Positions 11,497 to 20,284 of a stretch of 64,000 nt of DNA are shown piece after piece. The notes under the pieces were generated by a model, which worked only from the letters and a program-made list of their open reading frames with translations, was not told where the DNA came from and did no database searches. Source of the DNA: Torreya grandis (taxonomy: Eukaryota; Streptophyta; Pinopsida; Cupressales; Taxaceae); the NCBI GenBank assembly GCA_037957365.1, contig JARHVA010001425.1, positions 2,749,001-2,813,000 of the forward strand, written 5' to 3'. A program made the translations under genes and the position numbers. Position 1 is the stretch's first letter. Each line of letters opens with the position of its first letter.

Positions 11497-12630
11497 GTGT
11501 CCAGGTCTCTCCCTCTCATTTTTCCCAGCATGATAGAGGATGAGTCGGCAACCATTCACACTGTCCACTACATAGACGATGATGCCATTCTTTCTTACAT
11601 GGGATTCGATGACTCTTTCATCCAGCACTCCCTCCCTTCTAAGACCCAAGTTATGTTAAATGAATCAACCATTGACATCAACCTCCCTTCTTCTAATGTT
11701 CCTCACATCTTAAAGATTGGCCAATCTCTAGACGCCCAGGAGCAGCTTGACTACACTCAGTTCCTGTCAGACCATAGCAAGGCCTTTGCTTGGACCTACA
11801 GTGACATGCCTGGCATCGACCCCACCATTGCTACCCATAACATTGTCACCAAACTAGAGGCTAAGCCTGTTAAGCAAAAGCTTCAAAAGATGCATCCTCA
11901 TGTTGCACTCCTTATCAAAGAAGAGCTTCAGTGCCTTCTTTCTATCTCTTTCATCTAACCCATTGATTATCTGTAGTGGGTCTCTAACATCGTCCCTATC
12001 ACCAAGGTGATTGGGGGGATCTGGATCTACATAGACTATCGCAACCTTAACCTAGCCTATCCCAAAGATGACTTCCCTCTTCCTAACATTGACCAGCTTG
12101 TTGATCTCGTGGCCAGCCATGAGATGCTATCTCTTATGGATGGGTTTTTAGGATACAATTAAATCCTGATCACTCCAAAAGACCAGCACAAGACTACCTT
12201 CATCACCCCATGGGGGACTTTCTACTATCAGGTCATGCCTTTTGGCTTGAAGAATGTAGGTGCCACTTATTAGCATGCCATGACTTACATTTTCCATGAT
12301 CTCCTCCACAAAATCATGGAAGACTATGTGGATGACCTTCTCAATAAGTCCAAGCTTCGTCATGACCATTTGACCATTCTCAAGATCATCTTCTCTCACC
12401 TTCTTCAATATAATTTCTGTCTTAACCCCAAAAAATGCGTCTTTGGGGTCTTCTCAGGCAAGCTCCTTGGCTTCATCATTTCCTTCCATGGCATCGAGAT
12501 AGATCCCACCAAGATCCGTGCTATCCTCGAGATGCCACCTTTGACCAATCTCAATTAGCTTCATAGTCTACAAGGGAAGCTCCAGTCCATTCACCATTTC
12601 ATCTCACAGCTTTTTGACCGCTGCCAACCT
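11497..12630 (+). pseudogene. pol: E1 reverse transcriptase
   Basis: The frame opens with acidic pre-RT sequence (FAWTYSDMPGIDP at about 11788). It then shows the RT landmarks in order: WIYIDYRNLN, PKDDFPLPNID, LMDGFLGYN, TPWGTFYYQVMPFGLKN, and the catalytic YVDD at 12325-12336, followed by NPKKCVFGV and LLGFIIS. RT copies element RNA in the cytoplasmic particle. Stops at about 11956, 11974, 12160, 12271 and 12556 replace residues that are usually Gln or acidic (for example GYN-stop-I for GYNQI). The YVDD is intact, so loss is due to stops rather than loss of the active site. Confidence 0.9.
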
Positions 12631-12639
12631 TTTCGTCAT

Positions 12640-13190
12640 CTCCTTAAGAAGTACGTCTCCTTTAAGTGGGATAAGAACTGCCAAGAGGCTTTTGAAGCCC
12701 TCAAACACTATCTAGTCTCTCCACTAGTCCTCATTCCACCTAAAGATGACCAACCCTTCTACCTTTACATCTCAACAACCAACCATTCGTTAGGTGCCAT
12801 GATCGCGCACAGAGACGAGCATCACCATGAGCAAGCGGTCTACTATATCAGCCGAACACTGGTCAACTATGAAACTCGATATACTCATACCGAGAAACTT
12901 TGTTTGGCATTAGTCTTTGACACTACCAAGCTCTGCCACTATCTTCTCAACCAAAAGACCTTTGTCATCACTCACACTAACCCTCTTAAATACATGCACT
13001 CCAAGCCATATCAAAATCAGCGTATGGCTCGATGGCTCATGCTGCTTGTTGAGTTTAATTTCGAGTTCATCCAGTAAAAATCCATCAAAGGGCAAACCAT
13101 CACTGACTAATTCATAGATGCCCCTCTTCCTGACAATCAACCTTTGTAGTGCGAGTTTCCTGACGAATCTATCACTGCGCTTTCTACCGA
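12640..13190 (+). pseudogene. E1 RNase H (original Ty3-type)
   Basis: FKWDKNCQEAFEALK (about 12660) leads into YLYISTTNHSLGAMIAH, AVYYISRTL and YTHTEKLCLALVF (about 12760-12920). FVITHTNPLKYM and RMARWLMLLVEFNFEF follow. This is the RT-linked RNase H of Ty3/gypsy elements, which removes the RNA strand. The first catalytic Asp position reads YISTTN rather than the usual YISVSD, so a ligand may be lost. Stops occur at 13075, 13108 and 13147. Confidence 0.8.
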
Positions 13191-13194
13191 TGAC

Positions 13195-13698
13195 ACCGTC
13201 TATCAAATGACCATGTTCTTCGACGGCTCCAAATGTCAACTCGGTGGGGGTGCAGGAGTCATTCTCATCCCACTTGAAGGTGAGCCCATGCCTCTATCTT
13301 TCAAGCTTGACTTTAATTTTACCAATAATATGGCTAAATATGAAGCCTTAATTTTGGGACTTCAAATCGCCCTTTCTCTCAGCATCAGGCCCATCAACAT
13401 CTTCGGTGACTCGCAACTTGTCATCAATCAAATCAACAGTTCATACCTCTGTAAAAATGAAATTTTGCAAAGGTACAAAAACCATGTTGACACTCTTCTA
13501 GCCTCTTTTGACCATTACCTCTTGCAGACTATTCCTCGATCCATGAACAAGTTTACTGACACCATGGCTTCTCTTACCTCGCATATCCCATCTTCATCAT
13601 CCTCATCCAGAATCTTTGTCACAGTGCATCGTGTGCCACTGCCTTCATACATTTCTCCTAACACCAACCATGTCAACACCATAGACTCTAGTCCATGA
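13195..13698 (+). pseudogene. E1 second RNase H (archaeal-type, aRNH)
   Basis: This is one of the few uninterrupted domains, 163 residues. The four acidic ligands are visible: MFFDGSKCQLGG (Asp), NMAKYEALILGL (Glu), INIFGDSQLVINQI (Asp) and FTDTMASLTS (Asp). A second, plant-acquired RNase H downstream of the original one is the mark of the Tat lineage. In known elements it is thought to take over or support degradation of the RNA strand. It lies between RNase H and integrase as expected. Confidence 0.85.
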
Positions 13699-14965
13699 GA
13701 TGATTGGTATAAGCAACTTGTGGACTATTTATCTCATTCTGTCATTCCTCCCCATCTCTCTAGTAATGTGCAGTGAGCTTTCATCAAATGCACAGCTCGC
13801 TACACCATGCTAGGGGGTCTTCTCTATAAGTGAGGCTTTGACGGCCTCCTTCTTCACTGTCTAACCTCCACTAAAGCCTCTCATGCCATAAAACAAGTCC
13901 ACGATAGGATTTGTGGTGGACACTTTAGTGGGAATTCGGTTGCCAAGTGCATCCTTCATCTGGGCTATTATTGGCCCACCCTTCATCAAGTTTATAGCTA
14001 CTACATTTGACGTTGTATCAAGTGTCAGCAGCACTCTAACTTGCTCCATCTCCCTAGCCATGCCTTACAAGTTGCTTAGGATTTCTAGCCTTTTTCTCAA
14101 TGGGGCTTAGATCTCATCGGTGAGATTAACCCTCACTCGTCTCTTCATCATTAGTCCATCATCACTGCCACTGAGTATTTCACTAAATGGGTGGAAGCCA
14201 TTCCTCTCGTCTCCACAAAAGCTGACAAAATTATTGACTTCATCAGCACCCACATCATTTGTCATTTTGGTGTTCCTCACAAAATCATCACCGACAATGG
14301 CAAGTCCTTCAAAAACAAGACCATCCAAAAACTCTGTGACTCATTTGGCATCAAGCTTAGTTTCTCTTCGCCTTACTACCCACAAGCAAATGGGCAGGTT
14401 GAGGCTTCCAACAAAATTCTAACTAAAATTCTCATGAAGGTGGTCAATGACACTGGAAGGGATTAGCACATTCATGTTCCCTTCACTTTGTGGGCCTACT
14501 GCACTAGCATCTGAACCTCTACAGGTACTACCCCTTTCTCTCTAGTGTACAGAATAGAGGCTATCCTACCTCTCAAAGTACAGATCCTGTCTCTCCGCAT
14601 CTCTCTGCATGACATTCTCTCTAATGATGACTTTCATCAAGATCGCTTAGCTCAACTTGAGTTACTTGATGAACGTCGTCTCACTGCCCTCAACCATCTC
14701 CATGTCTATCAAAATCACATCAAGCGAGCCTATGACAAAAATTTGTGAGAATGAGATTTCAACATCGGAGACCTCGTCCTCAAAGAAAACCAGCATGTCA
14801 CTAATATGGAGCAAAGTAAACGAGGCAAATTTGCCCCTAATTGGCTTGGACCTTTCATCATCACGCACAAGTATGGGTTAGGGACTTATCATCTTTCCTC
14901 TCTCAACAGATGGCCAGAACTTGAGCCTCTCAATGCCTTGCATCTGCGGCCATTCTACTGTTAGT
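13699..14965 (+). pseudogene. E1 integrase
   Basis: The region holds an HHCC-like N-terminal part (HDRICGGHFSGN, GYYWPTL, RCIKCQQHS at about 13890-14030). The core domain follows with DLIGEINPHSS, IITDNGKSFKN (second Asp, about 14285-14310), SPYYPQANGQVEASNK (Glu, about 14370-14412) and a C-terminal part (GDLVLKENQ, KFAPNWLGPFII, LHLRPFY to 14962). Integrase joins the DNA copy to the host genome. The catalytic Asp and Glu of the last two motifs are intact. Stops near 14077, 14086, 14464, 14512, 14746 and 14752 fall at Trp or Arg positions (TGG to TAG, CGA to TGA). No chromodomain is seen. Confidence 0.88.
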
Positions 14966-15217
14966 TGAGTATTCATCCACTTGACATTTAACTTGAGCTC
15001 ATCCCTTAAGCAATCCTCGTCCTCCTAATCCTCATTCTTTTCAACCCTACTCCCCTAAACAAATCCTCTATAACCCTTTTATGATGCATGGATGCTTTGT
15101 CCTAATAAAAGGGAGCCCTTGAACTTCTATAGTCTTGTCCATGACTCATAATTCTGTCACAAAAAAAAAAAATCAAGATGTCAAAACATATCCAAGGTCA
15201 CCAAATCAAATCAAAAA

Positions 15218-15343
15218 GTAGACTGCTCCCTCAAAGGACAGTTGTACTATCATTGCTATAGCTAATAGACTGTTCCCTCGAAGGACAGCTATTCAAACTT
15301 ATATAAAGCAAAAATATAGACCACTCCCTCGAAGGATGGCTAT
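15218..15343 (+). repeat. Three covarying hairpins, loop CTCRAA (E1)
   Basis: Copies lie at 15218-15247, 15265-15292 and 15316-15343. Copies two and three fit one plan: ATAG, bulged A, three variable bases, one base, TCC, CTCGAA, GGA, three variable bases, CTAT. The variable triplets are CTG paired with CAG in copy two and CCA paired with TGG in copy three, so two pairs changed together. Copy one has CTG/CAG with loop CTCAAA and a weaker outer stem (GTA/TAC). Compensating changes are direct evidence for selection on structure at some time in the family. Confidence 0.65.
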
Positions 15344-15375
15344 GATTAACTCTTGCTACAAATAGCACTTTCTTA

Positions 15376-15458
15376 GAAGCTTCCCGCATCGATCAGCTTC
15401 ACAAATGACCACAAAGCAAAATGACATCTCTATGTGGACTTCCTACATTGATCAGTTT
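15376..15458 (+). repeat. Second hairpin pair, loop TCCYRCATYGATC (E1)
   Basis: Copy one has stem GAAGCT (15376-15381) with AGCTTC (15395-15400) around the loop TCCCGCATCGATC. Copy two has GGACT (15436-15440) with AGTTT (15454-15458), including G-T pairs, around TCCTACATTGATC. The loops are alike at 11 of 13 positions while the stems differ and still pair. Confidence 0.5.
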
Positions 15459-16098
15459 GCCCCCAAAAAAAAAAATGAGTCATGGACTTGGCTTGTAGTT
15501 GTCTCAGGGTCTCCTATAAAAAAGGGGCAAGTTTATCCCTGCTCTTAAAACGGGTTACCCTATCATCCTCCTATCATAACACCTACTCAAGGGACTTTGA
15601 GCTCACTTTAATGTCAAAGTGATTCGATTACCATTATAACACAACCATGGTCAATGATGCAATGCATGAATGGGGATCTTTGTTCTAATAACCCCTATCT
15701 ATGCTGTCATTCTGGTCCTTGTCAATGAAAGGGTGAATATGTCTTTCACTTCCTTCCATTTTGGTCACATTCAAACTTCATCATTTGTCAAACCAACTCA
15801 ACCCAGTCTCTTTTCAGACCACTCACATAGCCTATTCACACTAGTTTCTATGGACACCAATACACATGGAAACTATCGACCAGACACAATTTATGTTAAG
15901 CATAAACTAATACTTGTTAAAGCATAAATAGACCTCAATTCATTTCTAGCATACATTCGTCACAAATATGGAAAATTGCTAGGGATGAGAGACCCCTCAA
16001 CCAATGTTATAGCATACACCATTTGGAAAAGGCTATAACATCTTTTTATCCTCATCATTTCGACACATGACCAAACCAATCTTCTCAACTAGTCTAAA

Positions 16099-16196
16099 CT
16101 ACATTGGTCTGAGGCCCCTTCCAATCTGGGCTATGTAGACAGCACTCAGATGACACGACTGTCTTTTGGGGTTAACTCGACCACCCTCATTTGTTC
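16099..16196 (+). repeat. Structured module, E1 copy 1
   Basis: CTACAT (16099-16104) pairs with ATGTAG (16133-16138), and GCCC (16114-16117) with GGGC (16128-16131), inside. Downstream lie CACTCA and GGTTAACTCGACCACCCTC. The same order occurs at 16303 in E1 and at 54745 in E6, so this is a conserved feature of two different families. Confidence 0.6.
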
Positions 16197-16302
16197 ATCT
16201 CTCTAATGGACAAACCTTATTTTTCTTTGACCATGACCTTTACCTTGACCTCGACCATAACCAATCAATCACTTTGACCCTCTTCCTCCCTCTTTGGGAG
16301 AA

Positions 16303-16394
16303 CTACATTGGCCTGAGGCCCTTAGGACAAGGGCTATGTAGGCAACACTCAGTTGACATGGGATCTCCTGGGGTTAGCTCAGCCATCCTCTTCG
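16303..16394 (+). repeat. Structured module, E1 copy 2
   Basis: CTACAT (16303-16308) pairs with ATGTAG (16336-16341). The inner stem is GCCCTT (16318-16323) with AAGGGC (16329-16334) around the loop AGGAC. It is followed by CACTCA and GGTTAGCTCAGCCATCCTC. The preceding TTGGGAGAA also precedes the second copy in E6 (55201). Confidence 0.6.
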
Positions 16395-16439
16395 TCACTT
16401 TCTTCCATCCCATTCTCTTGTGGCCTGTCAATCATATCA

Positions 16440-16690
16440 CAATTAGTCACATATTTTCATAATCATTAGCATAATCATTTTCATCATGTCCATCCATAGT
16501 CATTAAACATCACCATTTAATCTAAAAATCATAACCATTCACATCAAATATCAACATCAATATCATTAATCATCATCATATAACCATTTCATTAAACATC
16601 ACATTCATCATCACATTAGTCATCATAATCACAAACATAGCATCATAGCATCATCATTATACACATCATATCAAAACATGCATCAAATCA
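16440..16690 (+). repeat. CAT/TCA-rich low-complexity tract
   Basis: Dense, irregular repetition of ATCATCAT, CATCACCATT and similar words, with almost no G. It is degenerate rather than a perfect microsatellite. It lies just past the 3' end of the antisense frame. Confidence 0.6.
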
Positions 16691-16779
16691 AAGTTCCATA
16701 AACATTAAACACATCCTTAACATTTTCTCATAACTCATGTCAATAATCAAAATAATCTCATCATATATATCTCAAAATT

Positions 16780-18682
16780 TTATACAATCACACAATTTAT
16801 GCCTCTCTCTCTCTCTAAAAGATCACATACATCTCGTATCATCAGCACGCAGGCTGGTATATACATAACATCACAAAATCTGCCCTCAAGGTTGTGCCTG
16901 TGGTGGTGGTGGTGTTGGTGGCTGGGAAGATGGTGTATCCTCTCTCCCTCTGATCTACGCCATCTGTGTGAATCTATAGCAGTCACCTGTGACATAGACC
17001 ACTATCATCTCAGCTCTGCCCTCATATCTGAGTATCGTTGTATCTGAGGAAACCTCCTAATGGCTCCCTCATAATATGTGATCTCATCTAATGCATTATT
17101 ATATCTAACTATAGATACGGTCTACGGTGGACCCATCTGACCTACTGTCGTCCCCTGCACTGACCCCTGTGGCTGTGAAAATGTCAGCTGCATCGATGCT
17201 AATGGTCCTACCCCTTGTGAAAATGCTAGCTACTAAGATGGCTGTTGTAATGGGCCTTGCCCTCCAAAACTCTAACCTGCCACTTCCTGTGCCTGTGCTA
17301 CGGCCAGCTGTCCCTATAATAGAGTGACCTACCCTGTCAGCGTTGCCACCCGACCTATCATCTCTATCACCTGTCCTGTCACCCCCACCAGCTACCCCTA
17401 CAAAACCATGACCTATCCCTATAAAATGGTCACCTAAGCCTATGTCACATCCCTCTCCTATTGTGTTGTGTCCCTCTCCTCACAGGTTGAATCCTGCTCC
17501 CTGGTGATAGCCTACAGATCCAGCTGGGGACCCACATGTAGCCCTGTGTACCATCTTGTCCACCATGCTATGTAGGCCTCTATACACCCTGGGTTGGCTA
17601 TCCCAGGTCCTATCGACAACTCCTCAAAATTTGGCCCCTCTGTCTCCTCTGGTAGTGGGAGCAGTGCCTCTATATCATCCCACCTGTACTATGGGAATGC
17701 GGGAGGTACATCTTATAGTAGCCCATACTGGTGCTGCACTCTCTCTACTAGGATCCTCTCAAGCTCACTGGCTCACCTGCCTCTAACACATCACATGCTC
17801 TAAGTCCCGACCATCTACTCGCCCTAGTCTCTAAACACTCGATATACCAAGTATGGTCTCCAGATGATATCTACTAGAATCAAGGCCTCCAGTACCCCTC
17901 TATAGTGGTCAATATCTCTAACCACTCCGTCCACCTGCATTTGCACCATCACCTCATGCCATCACCTCAATCTGACCCTGAAGCCAGCCTGAATCACCAC
18001 TAGGAGGCTGAGAAGATGTGTCACCGTGATATGCTCATATGCCCAGTAGTGCAGAAGGTGGCCTACACATAGACTATACCGTCACCACCGACTGATGCCC
18101 CATAGCTCTTTGTATACCTGGGCCAAAAAGATAGGTGCCCAGGCAAACACTCTCTATTGCTCCAACATGTCCATCAAAACCCCAGTCATGGTGACTGAGA
18201 ACCTACCTCCCTCTGCATCTAACAATGCATAGACTGTGATGTCGATCATCATTAGGATAGCCATCCGATGTGCACCCTCATCCACTACATACAGAGGCTC
18301 ATAAGCAAAATTGGTTGAATGGTAGCTCATCTCCGCAACATGCTCCCCAAATAGTGTAACCATGTGTATATTGTGTGCCTCTCTCAAGCATGCATAGATG
18401 TTAGCTCCGTGTATCGATAGCCATAAAATCTAGTACATGTCCTCGACCATGACCATCATCTCACCTATGGGCAAGTGGAAGGTGTTGGTGGCATGGTCCC
18501 ATCGCTTGATCAATGCCACCATGAGGCTCACATCCCTCACCACTCTGCAGTAGCATCTTAGCCTACCTAGCCCGACTGTGCTCATATGTGCCCACTCCTC
18601 GATTGTCATGCCTCTGTGCATCCACATCAGTAAGGTCAGGAGGCAATCTCATAGCATCAGAGTCTACCTTGCGTGCATCCAT
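16780..18682 (-). pseudogene. E1 antisense frame with plant mobile domain (PMD)
   Basis: On the minus strand a broken frame runs from an ATG near 18682 (or 18627 in the shifted frame) to a stop at 16780. At about 18430-18540 it reads LIKRWDHATNTFHLPIGEM then EDMY, stop, ILWLSI. This matches the PMD signature (aLveRWrpeTHTFHLP.GE.t.tLeDV..ilgLpi) of the MAIN/MAIL family in plants. Downstream come YEPLYVVDEGAHRMAILMM and a helical stretch, then a Gln-rich tail and a His cluster (HLPSHQHHHHHRH). PMD proteins act in the nucleus in silencing and gene regulation. Extra antisense frames in this position, some PMD-like, are known from Tat elements. Many stops, mostly TAG, show it is dead here. Confidence 0.75.
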
Positions 18683-18835
18683 CAACAGCCAATCTCATGT
18701 TAAAATTATTCCTACTCTTCCTATTTGACCAGCCATTCTGACCATCTATGCCTAACCTGACACTCAAGAAGCCCTTGGCATAGCTTTGACCTTTCAACTT
18801 GACCATTTTTCACCACCCTTCCTGACTAGGTAGCC

Positions 18836-18967
18836 ACCGACATCAGTTAGCATGTTGGTGATGGCACTCACATAACCAACCTTGATCACTTAGTGATTGA
18901 TGTCGGTAAATGAGTGACCGATGCCGGTCACTAGTCGGCTGACGTCGGTGAACCCACCAACGTCGGT
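18836..18967 (+). repeat. Cluster of ACGT-core palindromes upstream of antisense frame
   Basis: Five variants occur in 132 bp: ACCGACATCAGT (18836-18847), ATTGATGTCGGT (18896-18907), ACCGATGCCGGT (18917-18928), GCTGACGTCGGT (18938-18949) and ACCAACGTCGGT (18956-18967). They lie 150-290 bp upstream of the antisense start, a promoter-like position. Further degenerate copies are at about 19550-19620. Confidence 0.65.
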
Positions 18968-18973
18968 GATTAG

Positions 18974-19017
18974 TTCGGCCCTAGGGCCGAACGGGGCAAG
19001 CCCTAAATTTAGGGCTT
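18974..19017. repeat. Two adjacent perfect palindromes
   Basis: TTCGGCCCTAGGGCCGAA (18974-18991, 18 bp) and AAGCCCTAAATTTAGGGCTT (18998-19017, 20 bp) are both perfect and 6 bp apart. The second joins CCCTAAA and TTTAGGG head to head, resembling telo-box elements of plant promoters. They lie about 300 bp upstream of the antisense start. Confidence 0.7.
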
Positions 19018-20269
19018 CCCCCTATGGACTCCCCAACCCCCCCAAATCACTCCTAAATCATCCCTAATCTATTCTAGACCCCCTACCCACCTTCTTAGCT
19101 ACCCTCCCCCCTCAATTTCTACCTAAAATAACTAAAATTTCAAAAAAAAAAATCAAAACAACAATCAACCAAATAGGGCTCAGAGACTCTCCTACCTCAT
19201 CTCAACGTCATCAACATGGTGGCACGATGGGTGCCACTGGTGGTAGACCCCCCATAGATCCTCTACTCCCCTCTACCATCTCCTCTACGTCTCCCTCTCT
19301 GCAAGCTCCTCTTGGCCCACAAATGTCTTTACAGCCTCCAATCTCTCTCCACGTGCCTCCCTCTCTCCACCAATGTTCCTCTGCCACCTCACCCTGCTCA
19401 CTCAGTCAACTCTGTGTCACTTTCACTCACTTAGATCCAAAGCTCTTTTCTCTCAATCAACAAAATCACAAATGACTTTTAGTGGGCCGCCAATCCACTT
19501 TTGTCAGATTCGGTAGGCTGCCAAAGTCGGCATTTTTGTGTCCTAAGCTGTCGACATTGGCCAATTTTTGCTGACATTAGTCCTTTTGGTTAATCGACAT
19601 CAGTTATTTCACCAACATCGACATACTTCAAACCTTCTCATTACCTAAAATCATGCCCCCAATTAGCCAGCTCTCCAGTAGAAGTCATCTTAGCCACCTG
19701 GGGCACACTTGAGATCACTTTTATCTCCATCCATCGACCATCTAACCTTGGTGATCATGCCTATCTCCTCAGACTCTAACCACTTCCAAGACAACTTTAC
19801 CTTGGTTGTTTTTTCATGTATGCTACCTCACGACTAGTTATCAAAATTGTGCATAGCCCATATTTATGACTCTCGCAAGTATAGGATCGCAAGCCGATTG
19901 ATCCGCACTACTTGTGACTTTTTCATGTTTTTGGGAGCACTTCCTGAGCCCAGGATACCTCAAACATGATGACCATTAGAGATTCAGCTTAGATTCCAAA
20001 TGTTGGGGCCTAGTTACTTCAATTTTGGCACTCCTTGACCCTTAACCTATGATAATTTGACCTGACCATCTCATGAAGTGGTATACGCGCAATCATGACT
20101 ATTACAGCGTTCACACTCACCCTCTCTATATCCATCTCTCTATCAAATCGACACTCAATCTCAAGTTCTCTTCCCTCAACTTTTGCTTTGAGGGGGGAAC
20201 ACCTCATTCCATACCTGAGGCAACCAACTCCTATTTTTCTGTTGCAGTTTGTCAAGAACAACCAACAAG
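19018..20269 (+). other. E1 tail before PPT, non-coding
   Basis: C-rich and Pro-codon-like frames (for example 19227-19475) occur on the plus strand but resemble no known domain; they probably reflect base composition. It includes the likely upstream region of the antisense frame and degenerate ACGT-core motifs at about 19550-19620. Confidence 0.45.
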
Positions 20270-20284
20270 ACAAAAAGGGGCAAA
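20270..20284 (+). other. E1 polypurine tract
   Basis: ACAAAAAGGGGCAAA directly abuts the 3' LTR. It would be the RNase H-resistant primer for plus-strand DNA. E6 has a comparable, weaker tract (AACAAGGGCAAAC) before its 3' LTR. Confidence 0.75.

Larger units (their letters stand above)
14966..16780 (+). other. E1 post-pol structured non-coding region
   Basis: No plausible protein on the plus strand. The interval carries two families of short hairpins (15218-15458), two copies of a structured module (16099-16196 and 16303-16394) and a TCA/CAT-rich low-complexity run. It sits between the pol stop and the 3' end of the antisense frame, so it would be in the genomic RNA 3' untranslated part. Confidence 0.6.

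Noticed and set aside
16799..17786. Plus-strand frames in the PMD region
   Set aside because: They mirror the antisense frame, which alone has a recognisable domain.
19227..19475. Plus-strand Pro/Ser-rich frame of 82 codons
   Set aside because: Low-complexity translation of C-rich sequence, no homology recognised, not in phase with any element gene.
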